Notes: generated by a model from the sequence alone, not told the origin. Positions 21,056 through 34,620 are shown, numbered from the stretch's first letter. The stretch: 64,000 nt of DNA from Kluyvera genomosp. 3 (GCA_002211745.1 CP022114.1:4558645-4622644), one strand, 5' to 3'. Numbers and translations are program-made.

Positions 21056-23200
21056 ATGAAAAAAGTCGTCACGGTTTGCCCGTATTGCGCATCAGGTTGC
21101 AAAATCAACCTGGTGGTCGATAACGGAAAAATCGTCCGGGCGGAGGCGGCTCAGGGGAAAACCAACCAGGGTACCCTGTGTCTGAAAGGCTATTACGGCT
21201 GGGATTTTATTAACGATACCCAGATCCTGACGCCACGTCTGAAAACCCAATGATTCGTCGCCAGCGTGGCGGCAAGCTGGAATCCGTCTCCTGGGACGAA
21301 GCGCTGAATTACGTGGCCGATCGCCTGAGCGCGATCAAAGCGAAATACGGCCCGGATGCCATTCAGACTACCGGTTCCTCACGCGGGACGGGTAACGAAA
21401 CTAACTACGTCATGCAAAAATTCGCGCGCGCCGTTATTGGTACCAATAACGTCGACTGCTGCGCTCGTGTCTGACACGGCCCTTCGGTTGCAGGTCTGCA
21501 CCAATCGGTCGGTAACGGCGCAATGAGTAACGGCATCAACGAAATTGATGACACTGACTTAGTCTTTATCTTCGGGTACAACCCGGCAGATTCCCACCCT
21601 ATCGTGGCGAATCACGTGATTAACGCCAAACGTAAAGGGGCGAAAATCATCGTTTGCGATCCGCGCAAAATTGAAACCGCGCGCATTGCTGACATGCATA
21701 TCGCGTTGAAAAACGGCTCGAATATCGCGCTGCTCAACGCTATGGGCCATGTCATTATTGAAGAAAACCTGTACGACCAGGCGTTTGTCGCCAGCCGTAC
21801 TGAAGGTTTTGAAGAGTACCGCAAGATTGTTGAAGGCTACACGCCAGAGTCTGTCGAAGACATCACCGGCGTCAGCGCGCAGGAAATTCGTCAGTGCGCA
21901 CGCATGTACGCCAGTGCGAAAAGCGCGGCCATCCTGTGGGGCATGGGTGTGACCCAGTTCTATCAGGGCGTGGAAACCGTACGTTCACTGACCAGCCTCG
22001 CGATGCTGACCGGCAATCTCGGTAAGCCAAGCGTGGGCGTTAACCCGGTTCGCGGCCAGAACAACGTTCAGGGCGCCTGCGACATGGGCGCGCTGCCGGA
22101 TACCTATCCGGGCTATCAGTACGTGAAAGATCCGGCTAACCGCGAGAAATTCGCCAAGGCCTGGGCGTGGACAGCCTGCCTGCGCACACCGGCTATCGCA
22201 TCAGCGAGCTGCCGCACCGTGCGGCGCATGGCGAAGTGCGCGCGGCGTACATCATGGGTGAAGACCCGTTACAGACCGATGCTGAACTCTCTGCGGTGCG
22301 CAAAGGGTTCGAAGATCTGGAACTGGTTATCGTCCAGGATATCTTTATGACCAAAACCGCGGCGGCGGCGGATGTGATTTTACCGTCTACGTCATGGGGC
22401 GAGCATGAAGGCGTCTTTACCGCGGCAGACCGTGGCTTCCAGCGCTTCTTTAAAGCGGTAGAACCGAAGTGGGACCTGAAAACGGACTGGCAGATCATCA
22501 GTGAAATCGCCACCCGTATGGGCTATCCGATGCACTACAACAACACCCAGGAAATCTGGGACGAGTTGCGTCATCTGTGCCCGGACTTCTACGGTGCCAC
22601 CTACGAGAAAATGGGCGAACTGGGCTTTATCCAGTGGCCTTGCCGCGATACCTCCGATGCCGACCAGGGCACGACCTATCTCTTCAAAGAGAAGTTCGAC
22701 ACCCCGAACGGCCTGGCGCAGTTCTTTACCTGCGACTGGGTAGCGCCAATCGACAAACTCACCGACGAGTATCCGATGGTGCTCTCTACGGTGCGTGAAG
22801 TCGGCCACTACTCTTGCCGTTCGATGACCGGCAACTGTGCGGCGCTGGCGGCGCTGGCGGATGAACCGGGCTATGCCCAGATCAACACCGCCGATGCGGC
22901 GCGTTTAGGTATCGAAGATGAAGCGCTGGTGTGGGTGAACTCCCGCAAAGGCCGCATCATCACCCGCGCGGCGGTCAGCGATCGTCCGAACAAGGGCGCG
23001 ATTTACATGACCTACCAGTGGTGGATTGGGCCTGTAATGAGCTGGTAACCGAGAACTTAAGCCCGATTACCAAAACGCCTGAGTATAAGTACTGCGCCGT
23101 TAACGTTGAGCCGATTGCCGACCAGCGTGCCGCCGAGCAGTATGTGATTGATGAGTACAATAAGCTGAAGGCTCGCCTGCGCGAAAGCGCAATGGGCTAA
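21056..23200 (+). CDS. fdhF: Formate dehydrogenase H, selenocysteine-containing (frame broken three times)
   Basis: Molybdopterin/4Fe-4S formate dehydrogenase of the formate hydrogenlyase complex, cytoplasmic. The N-terminal cluster ligands CPYCASGCKINL are visible, with molybdopterin-binding motifs downstream. Codon 140 is TGA at 21472-21474, between CCARV and HGPSVAG, exactly the selenocysteine position of E. coli FdhF. It is 715 residues after repair, the E. coli length. Other apparent stops are frame breaks: bases missing at 21246-21248 (C), 22163-22165 (G) and 23028-23030 (G). It is controlled by a sigma-54 promoter. Confidence 0.96.
21472..21511 (+). promoter_or_regulatory. SECIS element for selenocysteine insertion in fdhF
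   Basis: The bases right after the UGA follow the E. coli fdhF SECIS, with the apical hairpin GGTTGCAGGTCTGCACC at 21486-21502 that SelB recognises. The one change seen (CCT for CCA) is in the lower stem and leaves the protein unchanged. Confidence 0.88.
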
Positions 23201-23213
23201 GCGGACTCGTTTC

Positions 23214-23238
23214 AACGCCCCATTCGGGGCGTTTTTTT
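23214..23238 (+). terminator. Rho-independent terminator after fdhF
   Basis: AACGCCCC, ATTC loop, GGGGCGTT and a run of T: a compact GC hairpin 14 bp after the fdhF stop. Confidence 0.9.
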
Positions 23239-23290
23239 ATCCTGCCAATCTCTTTATACTGCCCACTTCCTCGACTACCTACATAATAAG

Positions 23291-23974
23291 ATGAAACGAC
23301 TTTTAGCATTGTTGTGGCTAGCCGCGCTGGCGGTCCACGCAGAAGAGCCGGGCAGCCAGTATCAGCAGGCCGCGGAGGCCGGAGATGCGCGTGCGCAGTA
23401 CTATCTGGCCGATACTTGGTTTAGCTCTGGCGACCTGAGTAAAGCCGAATTCTGGGCGCAAAAAGCCGCTGACGGCGGCGATGCCGATGCCAGCGCCCTG
23501 CTGGCGCAGATCAAAATTACTAATCCCGTGAGCCTCGACTATCCCGAAGCTAAAGCGCTGGCGGAGAAAGCCGTCAAAGCGGGCAGCCGTGCCGGTGACG
23601 TTATCCTGGCGCGCATTCTTATCAACAGCCAGGCAGGGCAAACCGACTATCCACGGGCGATTACCCTGCTCCAGCAGGCGTCGATGAACGCCGAGAGCGA
23701 TTTCGCCGTTGACGCACAAATGCTGTTGGGGCTGATTTACGCCAACGGTGTCGGCGTGAAAGAAGATGATGAGAAGGCGACGGACTATTTCAAAAACAGC
23801 TCGTCGCTCTCGCGCACTGGCTACTCAGAATACTGGGCCGGAATGATGTTCCTCAGCGGTGAGAAAGGCTTCATTACCCCAAACAAACAGAAGGCGCTAC
23901 AGTGGCTGAATTTGAGCTGTACGGAAGGGTTTGATACCGGGTGTGAAGAGTTTGATAAGGTGAGTGCGGAGTAA
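23291..23974 (+). CDS. yjcO: Sel1-repeat protein YjcO
   Basis: Exported protein of unknown function with a short signal peptide (about 17 residues, ending AVHA) and Sel1-like tetratricopeptide repeats, visible as AEAGDARAQYYLADTWF, AADGGDADASALLAQI and MLLGLIYANGVGVKEDDEKA. Intact at 227 residues (229 in E. coli, where it is also next to fdhF). It is separated from fdhF by a terminator, so it has its own transcript. Confidence 0.92.
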   Translation: MKRLLALLWLAALAVHAEEPGSQYQQAAEAGDARAQYYLADTWFSSGDLSKAEFWAQKAADGGDADASALLAQIKITNPVSLDYPEAKALAEKAVKAGSRAGDVILARILINSQAGQTDYPRAITLLQQASMNAESDFAVDAQMLLGLIYANGVGVKEDDEKATDYFKNSSSLSRTGYSEYWAGMMFLSGEKGFITPNKQKALQWLNLSCTEGFDTGCEEFDKVSAE

Positions 23975-23992
23975 CGACATTGCATCGACCGG

Positions 23993-24085
23993 TCCCCTCG
24001 CCCTTTGGGGAGAGGGTTAGGGTGAGGGCATGTCGATTCGGCGTTAAACCCTCACCCCAGCCCTCTCCTTAAAAAGGGAGAGGGG
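23993..24085. repeat. REP-like double palindrome between yjcO and gltP
   Basis: Two inverted copies of the CCCTCTCC...GGGTTAGGGTGAGGG unit, in the same form as at 4174 and 42874. Confidence 0.8.
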
Positions 24086-24131
24086 CACATCGTGCCCACC
24101 AAAAACGTTCATCAACTTCCATCCCAAAAAC

Positions 24132-24164
24132 AATAACGCCGGGCAAGCCCGGCGTTATCTTTTT
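24132..24164. terminator. Bidirectional terminator, mainly for gltP
   Basis: AATAACGCCGGGC, AAG loop, GCCCGGCGTTAT with CTTTTTC on one side and AAAAACA on the other, so it can end transcripts in both directions. It lies just past the gltP stop. Confidence 0.88.
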
Positions 24165-24170
24165 CTCTAT

Positions 24171-25483
24171 TTACTGGTCAGCGGTTTTATCAAACTTGCC
24201 CAACATCTCGCGCTCATACGCCAGCGCTTTCTTGCGGTCAAATTTGTGTTCCCACTTGGCAATCACCAGCACCGCCAGTGCGTTACCCACCACGTTCAGC
24301 GCGGTACGCGCCATATCGAGGATACGGTCCACACCGGCAATAAACGCCAGGCCTTCCAGCGGAATCCCAACGCTGCCCAGCGTCGCCAGTAGCACCACGA
24401 AGGAAACGCCCGGTACGCCTGCGATCCCTTTCGAGGTCACCATCAGCGTCAGCACCAGCACAATTTCCTGCCAGATAGACAGGTCGATACCGTACAACTG
24501 GGCGATAAAGATAGCCGCGATGCTCTGGTATAGCGTGGAACCGTCGAGGTTAAAGGAGTAGCCGGTCGGCACCACGAAACTGGTGATCGACGCCGGTGCG
24601 CCGTAGGCTTCCATCTTCTCGATAATACGCGGCAGAACGCTCTCAGAGCTGGCGGTGGAGTACGCCAGAATCAGCTCGTCCTTCAGGATGCGAATCAGGA
24701 TCCAGATGCTCAGCCCGCAAATGCGCGCCACGATGCCCAGCACCACCAGCGCGAAGAACAGAATCGCGAAGTGTACCAGCAACACCAGTTTGGCCAGCGG
24801 CCACAGCGAGGCGAAACCAAAGTTAGCCACCGTCACGGCGATCAGCGCGAAAACACCGACAGGGCATAGCGCATCACCATGTGGGTGACTTTAAACATGG
24901 TTTCCGAGATAGAGCGGAATACCGTCACCAGAGGCTCACGATGCGTCGCCGGCAGCGAGGAGAGACCCAGGCCGAACAGCACCGAGAAGAAAATGATTGG
25001 CAGCATGTCGCCTTTCGCCATCGAGGCGATGATGTTGGTCGGCACCAGCGACAGGATGGTTCCCATCAGGCCGTGCGCGTGGCTCTGCACCTCTGCGGTG
25101 GTACTTTGGTATTTCGAAATATCCACCGTTGCCAGTTGCGACATATCGATACCGGCACCCGGCTGGAACACGTTCGCCATGGTGATACCGATAATGATCG
25201 CAATCGTGGTGATCACTTCGAAATAGATGATGGTTTTAGCGCCAATTCTCCCCAACTGTTTTGCATCGCCAACACCGGCTATTCCGACAATCAGCGTCGA
25301 AATAACAATCGGCACAACAATCATTTTAATCAGATGGATGAAAATATCGCCAGCAGGGGACAGCAGATTCATAACCAGCCAGTCGCGGCTATCGCTATGA
25401 TAATGCAGATAACTACCCAGAATAATACCCAGAATCAGGGCAATAAGAATTTGCCAGGCTAAGCTGACACGTGCTTTCTTCAT
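24171..25483 (-). CDS. gltP: Glutamate/aspartate:proton symporter GltP (frame broken once)
   Basis: DAACS-family inner-membrane carrier for glutamate and aspartate. Family motifs SSESVLPRIIEKMEAYG and SFVVPTGYSFNLDGSTLYQ, plus the signature run of transmembrane segments, are present. It is 437 residues after repair, as in E. coli. A base is missing at 24862-24864 (C on the coding strand) after VMRYA. I chose the ATG at 25483 over one upstream because GAGGAAG precedes it and the length then matches. In E. coli the nrf operon lies between gltP and acs; here they are divergent neighbours. Confidence 0.95.
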
Positions 25484-25897
25484 AACGGCAAACTTCCTCA
25501 ATGAAAAATACCATGCCATACGGGAATGGTATCCACTTGAAAGGGGGTGATTTGTGTTGCGTTTACTTTTAGAGGTTTTTAACGCGCAATATCAGTATCA
25601 TCTGCATGGCGTCTCATGCAACCCTTTCAGTTCAGAGCTTTTCACCAGCCAAATCTATATTACCGCTAATTTCTACCAATAATTATTTATAAGTTTTTGT
25701 TATAAAAACAAAAAAATTCGCGACTTTTCTATAAATCCCCTTCCGTAATTATTTTTGTTCAAAGAATCAAATGAACGTTATTTGAACAATTCCATTATTG
25801 CGTGATCTGCCGCGCAAATAGTAAACAAAGCGCCATATACCTCTGTTATTAACTTTTATGAGACATATTATTAACATCTTACAAGGAGAAAAAAAGC
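25484..25897. other. Divergent control region gltP / acs
   Basis: 414 bp, AT-rich, no gene. It must hold the gltP promoter and the acs promoters, which in E. coli respond to CRP, Fis and IHF. TTGTTCAAA (25755-25763) and TTTGAACAA (25781-25789) form a perfect inverted repeat. GTGATCTGCCGCGCAAAT near 25802-25819 is a partial match to a CRP site and resembles the E. coli acs upstream region. Confidence 0.55.
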
Positions 25898-27855
25898 ATG
25901 AGCCAAATTCACAAACACCCTATTCCTGCAAATATTGCAGACCGCTGCCTGATTAACCCGGAGCAATACCAGACCAAATACCACCAGTCAGTCACTAACC
26001 CGGATGCGTTCTGGGTGAAGAGGGCAAAATCCTCGACTGGATGCGCCCTTACACTAAAGTCAAAAACACCTCCTTTGCGCCTGGTAACGTCTCTATCAAG
26101 TGGTATGAAGACGGCACGCTGAACCTGGCGGCAAACTGCCTTGACCGCCATCTGGCGACACGTGGCGACCAGACCGCCATCATCTGGGAAGGCGACGACG
26201 CCACTCAGAGCAAACACATTACCTATCGCGAGCTGCATCGCGACGTCTGCCGCTTCGCCAACACCCTGCTCTCTCTGGGCGTGAAAAAAGGCGACGTGGT
26301 GGCTATCTATATGCCGATGGTGCCGGAAGCCGCGGTGGCGATGCTGGCCTGCGCCCGTATTGGCGCGATCCACTCGGTGATTTTCGGCGGCTTCTCGCCG
26401 GAGGCCGTCGCCGGTCGTATCATCGACTCCAGCGCTTGCCTGGTGATCACTTCCGATGAAGGCGTTCGCGCCGGGCGCAACGTACCGCTGAAAAAGAACG
26501 TCGACGACGCGCTGAAAAACCCGAACGTCAAAACCATCAGAAATGTCGTGGTGCTGAAGCGCACCGGCGGCAATATCGACTGGCATGAAGGCCGCGACCT
26601 GTGGTGGCACGACCTGCAGGAGAAAGCCAGCGACCAGCACCAGCCTGAAGAGATGAATGCGGAAGATCCGCTGTTTATCCTCTATACCTCCGGCTCCACC
26701 GGCAAGCCAAAGGGCGTTCTGCACACCACCGGCGGCTATCTGGTGTACGCCGCAACCACCTTTAAATATGTCTTCGACTACCATCAGGGCGACATCTACT
26801 GGTGTACTGCCGACGTGGGCTGGGTCACCGGTCACAGCTACCTGCTTTACGGGCCATTGGCCTGCGGTGCAACCACGCTGATGTTCGAGGGCGTGCCAAA
26901 CTGGCCTACGCCGGCGCGTATGTGCCAGGTGGTGGATAAGCACAAGGTTAATATTCTCTATACCGCGCCGACGGCGATTCGCGCGCTGATGGCGGAAGGC
27001 GACAAAGCCACCGCGGGCACCGACCGCTCTTCCCTGCGCATTCTGGGCTCCGTCGGCGAGCCGATTAACCCGGAAGCCTGGGAGTGGTACTGGAAGCAGA
27101 TCGGCAACGAGAAATGCCCGGTGATGGACACCTGGTGGCAGACCGAAACCGGCGGCTTCATGATTACCCCGCTGCCGGGCGCAACCGAGCTGAAGGCCGG
27201 TTCCGCCAGCCGTCCGTTCTTTGGCGTGCAGCCAGCGCTGGTGGATAACGAAGGTCATCCACAAGAAGGCGCCACCGAGGGCAACCTGGTGATCACCGAC
27301 TCCTGGCCGGGCCAGGCGCGTACTCTGTTCGGTGACCACGAACGCTTCGAACAGACCTACTTCTCCACCTTCAAAAACATGTACTTCAGCGGCGACGGCG
27401 CGCGTCGTGATGAAGACGGTTACTACTGGATCACCGGTCGCGTCGACGACGTACTGAACGTCTCCGGCCACCGTCTGGGTACCGCGGAAATCGAATCGGC
27501 GCTGGTGTCACATCCGAAAATTGCCGAAGCGGCGGTGGTGGGCATTCCACACAGCATTAAAGGCCAGGCCATTTATGCCTACGTCACGCTGAACCACGGC
27601 GAAGAGCCAACGCCAGCGCTGTACACCGAAGTGCGTAACTGGGTGCGTAAAGAAATTGGCCCGCTGGCGACGCCGGACGTCCTGCACTGGACCGACTCGC
27701 TGCCGAAAACCCGTTCAGGCAAGATCATGCGCCGCATTCTGCGCAAGATTGCCGCTGGCGACACCAGCAACCTGGGCGATACCTCAACGCTCGCCGATCC
27801 GGGCGTGGTGGAAAAACTGCTGGAAGAGAAGCAGGCCATCACGATGCCGTCATAA
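25898..27855 (+). CDS. acs: Acetyl-CoA synthetase Acs (frame broken once)
   Basis: AMP-forming acetate:CoA ligase that scavenges acetate. The ATP/AMP motif [11 protein letters not shown], the [10 protein letters not shown] motif and the acetylatable lysine in [11 protein letters not shown] (Lys609 in E. coli) are present. It is 652 residues after repair, the E. coli length. A G is missing at 26013-26015, so the first 38 residues lie in another frame ([17 protein letters not shown]). AAGGAG precedes the ATG. First gene of acs-yjcH-actP. Confidence 0.97.
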
Positions 27856-27866
27856 GAGCAGGCTTT

Positions 27867-27957
27867 CCCCTCTCCTGTCACCGGGAGAGGGCCGGGGTGA
27901 GGGTGTCATCGCCGTACACCGCCCTCGCCCTTTCCTTCTTCCTGCGGAAGAAGGAAC
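27867..27957. repeat. REP-like repeat between acs and yjcH
   Basis: CCCCTCTCC...GGGAGAGGGCCGGGGTGAGGG followed by a diverged inverted copy (CCCTCGCCC and a CCTTCTTCC/GGAAGAAGG hairpin). It lies inside the acs-yjcH-actP operon. Confidence 0.75.
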
Positions 27958-28019
27958 AGTACGGTGTTCTGATTTGCACAACAAAAAACACGATTCAAAA
28001 AACCTCTGGAGACTCTGTG

Positions 28020-29979
<1,960 letters not shown>

Positions 29980-30027
29980 TGTCATCCTCCCGGCCTTATG
30001 GCCGGGGATCACAGTTTATCGCCCTGA

Positions 30028-30043
30028 GGTGAGATCTATCACA
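30028..30043 (+). promoter_or_regulatory. Candidate CRP site upstream of the first sugar-binding protein gene
   Basis: GGTGAGATCTATCACA fits the CRP consensus TGTGA-N6-TCACA with one mismatch. It lies 221 bp before the binding-protein ATG at 30264 and 49 bp after actP, so it most likely serves the binding-protein gene. Confidence 0.5.
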
Positions 30044-30263
30044 GCGACCTGCGCGAAATAAGCCACCAGCTTCACATTAAATATTTCCAGGTTGTGAAGA
30101 ACATTCCATCCCGTCTATTTCCCGCTTCCCCGCCAGAATTCGCATTTATTGTTCCCTGCCGCTCGGCTAAATATTTCTATGCTCCCGTGGCTAATATTAT
30201 TAGTGAATAACAAAAACAAACACTTATTAATTCATTTCGCCTATCCTACAGGAGCAATAATTC

Positions 30264-31557
30264 ATGAAACGTCTAATCTGTGCCAGCGTAATAGGAATGA
30301 GTAGTCTGCTGGCGACCAGCGTCGCCTTCGCCCAGCAGGACGTCACACTAAGAATGTCATGGTGGGGCGGAAAATCACGGCACGAGGTGATGCTTAACGC
30401 GCTACAGGCATTTGAAGCACGCAACCCAGGCATTAAAGTGAACGCCGAATATATGGGCTGGGACGGCTATCTGGAACGGATGACCACGCAAATATCCGGT
30501 GGTATTGCCCGGACGTGATGCAGATTAACTGGCCCTGGTTCCCGATATTTTCCCGCACCGGCGACGGTTTTTACGATATCAACACGCTCAGCGACACCTT
30601 TGATTTGAGCCAATACCCGGCCAAAGAGTTAAAGTCGACCACCATTAACGGCAAGCTGAACGCCATTCCGATCTCACTCAACGTGCCGGGTTTTTATTAC
30701 AACACCGAAACCTGGAAAAAAGCCGGGCTGGCCTTCCCGAAAAACTGGGATGACCTTTTTGCCGCAGGGAAAGTGTTTAAAGAAAAGCTCGGCGATGAGT
30801 ATTACCCGCTTATCTTTGGCGATCAGGATACGTTCCTGATGGTGAACTGCTATATGTCACAGAAATACAATACGCCCATGTTTACCCCGACGGCAATCAC
30901 TTTGCCTGGAATCAAGAGCAGTGGCGTGAAGCCTTCCGCTTTATTCAGCGGCTGGTAAGCGATCACGTTATCCCCGGCCCAAAATACCTGGCCTCATTCG
31001 GCAAGTTTGACTTTATCGACACCAAATACTGGCAGGACGGCAAATGGGCAGGCACCTACACCTGGAACGTGGTGATCCAGTACTACGCGCCAAAGCTGAC
31101 GCCACCGGCGAAGCTGGTGCTGGGCGATTATGTGATGTACCCCGGCGCCACCAACGCCAGCGCCTACTTCAAAGTGTCGCTGACATATGCCATCAGCAAA
31201 GACACAAAGCATCCGAAAGAGGCGGCAAAACTGATGAATTTCCTGCTTAACGATCCGCAGGCGATTGCCGCCATCAAGCTGGAAAACGGCATTCCGCTGA
31301 GCAAAATGGCGGTGAAAACGCTGACCGACGATGGCACCCTGACCGAGGAAAATCCCTCCGTCGCCGGGTTTAATGCAGCGCAAAAGCTCAAATCGGAATC
31401 AACGGCAACCTCGTGGATGGAAGATCAAAAAATGCAGTCCTTCTTCCAGGAGGCGCGGCAGAATATGGACTACGGCAGGATGACGCCAGATCAGGCGGCG
31501 GATGACTTTGTCGCCAAGGCTGAGCGATTGATGAAGCGGTCTGCAGCGCGGAGTTAG
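30264..31557 (+). CDS. Sugar ABC transporter substrate-binding protein, paralogue 1 (frame broken twice)
   Basis: Periplasmic binding protein of the CUT1 (oligosaccharide) type, solute-binding family 1. Signal peptide of about 23 residues (ending VAFA|QQ), then LRMSWWGGKSRHEVML, APDVMQINWPW and FNAAQKLKSES. It resembles oligogalacturonide-binding TogB in the WWGG and DVMQTNW motifs, but its ligand is unknown. 431 residues after repair. Bases are missing at 30508-30510 (C) and 30885-30888 (C). Paralogues lie at 34997 and 39496, and 30901-30956 is identical to part of paralogue 2. No permease or ATPase gene is nearby, so it must use transporter subunits encoded elsewhere, or be unpaired. Confidence 0.88.
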
Positions 31558-31585
31558 CGACGTTGGTGCCACCTCAAAGGGAAAC

Positions 31586-31624
31586 GGGGGCGTTTGGAGT
31601 ACGTGCGTTTTGCGCCCCCTTTTA
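31586..31624. terminator. Hairpin between binding protein 1 and the mannosidase gene
   Basis: GGGGGCG and CGCCCCC arms around a 19-base loop, followed by TTTT on the plus strand. It lies between two convergent genes. Confidence 0.6.
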
Positions 31625-31663
31625 AGGGGAAGGCGAATACTCCTCCCCCATTTTTAAACGCGC

Positions 31664-34620
31664 TTACGACCGTATCAGTAGCAGCGTTTTAATCTCAAAC
31701 GGCGTAAACGTCAGCGTCACGCAGCCCTCCGCCACGGCAATCTCCTCTTCTACCACCTCCATCAGGTTGGCAATAAAGCAGCGCGAAATACCGTCCGGCA
31801 GTTGGACCGTCGTCGTCGCCTGTACGCCGTCAAACTCGTAGACGCGCAGCGCCAGCGCGTCCGCGTTCTCCGCGCGCTTCACCGTCTCCAGGCAGATATG
31901 CGGCGAGTCACAGGCGATAAACGACGCGCCGCTCGCCTCTGGCTGCCCCTTCTCGCCAGTGCATACTCGCAGCGGATTGTTGAACAGATACGCTTCCCGG
32001 TTAACCAGTCCCACCACTTCATCACCGCAGTGCGGGAACAGCGCGTAGGAAAAACGGTGCTCGCCGGCGTCAGCGTTCTCCCCGGGTAACGCTGCGAGCG
32101 CAGCAGGTTCAGATCCAGCACGCCGTCTTTGGCATAATGCCCATACTTGCTGTCGTTGAGCAGCGCCACGCCGTAGTCCGGTTGCGAATAGTCAATCCAT
32201 TTATGCGCACAGATTTCAAACTGCGCCGCATCGTAGACGTTGTTAACGCGGGCGCTACGCTGGATTTTGCCAAACTGAATATCGCAGCTGACGCGTTCGC
32301 TCAACACGTTAACGGCGAAAGCGGTACGCAACATTTTATCGCTTTCATGCCAGTCGACACGGGTCTCAAAGGTCAGCCGCTTGCTGCCCGGCAACAGGCT
32401 GATTTTCTGCGTTAAGGTGGAGTGGCCGTAGCGATAGTGCTGTTCAACCACCGCCGCCGCGCCTTCCTGATAGGCCGTCGTGTCCACCAGTGCAAAGCAG
32501 TCCGGTTCACGTTGGCGATAGGTGATATCGATATCCCAGCAGTTACCGCAGATATCGTCATACACTGCCAGCCGATTGCCGACCGTGTCAGGCTGCAGCA
32601 ACGAACGCCCGGCCTGTTTATCCACCAGCGCCACAATATGCCCCTGCGTGTTAAAGTCGACTCGCAGCAGGTCGTTCTCCAGACGCTGCGGCTGCGCAAT
32701 AATATCCGGCAACACCGCAGCTACGGCTTCATCAATGACCCGATAGCCAAATGCCGGAACGGCCACCCGCATCGGCGTATCCGCCAGCATCAGCCACTCC
32801 TCGCGATCGAAACCGCTCAGATTATGAATGACAAACGCGCCGCGCTGCGTCAGGTTGGCGCGAATCAGCTGTTCGACCTCTGCCAGCAGCGTTTGATAGC
32901 GGTCAACGGATTCGTCATACACCCGCGTAATGGATGAGCCAGGGAGAATATCGTGGAACTGATACAGCAGCATTTCGCGCCAGATTGCGTCAAGCCGTGC
33001 AGCAGGATAGTCCCCTTCACCGTGAAACCATCGGCGACTGGCTACCAGCTCAAGCTCACGTAGCGCGTTCTCCAGCTTACGATTGAACCACTTATTTCGC
33101 GCCTGCGTCGTCAACGTCCCTGATGTTTTTCCAGATACAACTCGCCGTGATAGTGAGGATAACGCTCACGGCCCTGCGCGATATGGTGGAAAAAGTCGAT
33201 GGCATAACCCTGTGTGACCGGCGCAATACCGCTGAGATTTTTCATTCGCCGCAGCCGCTCCAGATGCTCCTCGCCGGGGCCGCCGCCGCCGTCGCCAATA
33301 CCAAATAACATCAGCGCCTTATCGCATACCCCCGCTTCATGGTAGGACGTTTCAATACGCCGGATGCTGCGTGGCGCCGCTGGGCCATTGTAGGTCTCTT
33401 CCGGGAGCATATGCGCCAGCACGCCGCTGCCGTCAATGCCGTGCCAGATAAAGGTATGGTGGGGAAAGGCGTTATGCTCGTTCCACGACAGCTTCTGCGT
33501 CATAAAGTAGTCAATACCAGACTTCTGCATAATCTGTGGCAGGTTGGCGTTGTAACCGAAGACGTCCGGCAGCCACAGCATCTGCGTAGCGCGGCCAAAT
33601 TCGCGCAGAAAGAATTGCCGTCCGTAAAGGAATTGCCGCACCAGTGATTCGCCGGAGGGGACGTTGGTATCGGCCTCAACCCACATATCCCTTGAATTTC
33701 AAAGCGCCCTTCCCGCACCTGACGCTGCACCCGCGCATAGAGCTGTGGGTAATCCTCTTTAACCCACTGGAACAGCTGCGGCTGGCTGGCGCCAAAGTGA
33801 TAGTCCGGGTAGCGCGCTAACAGATCCAGCGCTGTGGCGAAGGTCCGCCCACCTTTGCGCCTGGTTTCGCGAATCGGCCACAGCCAGGCGAGGTCGATAT
33901 GCGCATGACCGATACCGACGACGCTGAGCGTCGGGTCGCCGCCTTGCTTCAGCAGTTCGACCGCCAGCGCCTGCCGACAGGCCGCCACCGCATCGGCGGT
34001 GTAGCAAGTCAGCCCGTTGAGCGCTTCGCTCAGGCACACCAGCACTCGCTTAAAACGGGCGGAGGATCGTTCCAGGCACTTCAGCAGATCGGCCAGCACC
34101 CAGGCGTCGTAATACAGATCGCGCAGCGGCACGTTGCAGGTTGCGATATGCGCCTGCGCCAGCACGCCGCTACGTAGCGATCCAAAAAGATCGTTGCAGG
34201 CCAGTTCCAGCCACAGATCGATCTCGCGCGCGCCATCCAGTTGCAGCACCACTTTCCCCGCCTGTCCAAGGCTGGGTTCAAAGGTGGAATCCACGTTGGT
34301 CAACCCCTGCGCGGCGTGCCGTCGGCTTCGACAACCAGCGCCTCGCCGCCGCAGTCGAACAACATCACCACCTCGTCTTCCGATATCCTTTCCGGTACCA
34401 CGCCCCGTACGTTCACCCACGCGCAGTCCCACAGCTTGCCCCAGCGCTCACCGAGGCGAAACACGTGCGGCTCTCCCTGATGGCGCTGGGTAAAAGGCAC
34501 CGGTTCTGGCGTGATAAAGCCCTCGACCGTTAATGTGCTTCGCGGCGTGTAGATATTCTCGTTTATTTTTTGCAGCTGATAGTCAATATCACGCAGCAAT
34601 TTCTCATCAAAGCTGAGCAT
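31664..34620 (-). CDS. GH38 alpha-mannosidase, cytoplasmic (frame broken four times)
   Basis: Glycoside hydrolase family 38 enzyme. Zinc-site motif GHAHIDLAWLW (residue about 238), nucleophile-region MWVEADTN (about 313), WLPDVFGYNANLPQIM and GIGDGGGGPGEEH (about 443) are the GH38 signatures, followed by a long beta-sandwich C-terminal half. It is 986 residues after repair, the size of the longer Ams1-like enzymes and larger than E. coli MngB (877). There is no signal peptide, so it acts on imported sugar. Bases are missing (coding strand) at 34309 (C), 33688-33690 (G), 33118-33120 (G) and 32080-32083 (G). ATG 34620 has AAAGGA upstream. It is divergent from binding protein 2. Confidence 0.9.

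Noticed and set aside
21472-21474. TGA in fdhF as a nonsense mutation
   Set aside because: It is at codon 140, the known selenocysteine position, and a SECIS hairpin follows.
25909-27471. A 520-codon open frame on the minus strand across acs
   Set aside because: It lies antisense to a clear acs gene, has low-complexity Val/Gly/His-rich composition, and is a by-product of GC-rich codon use.
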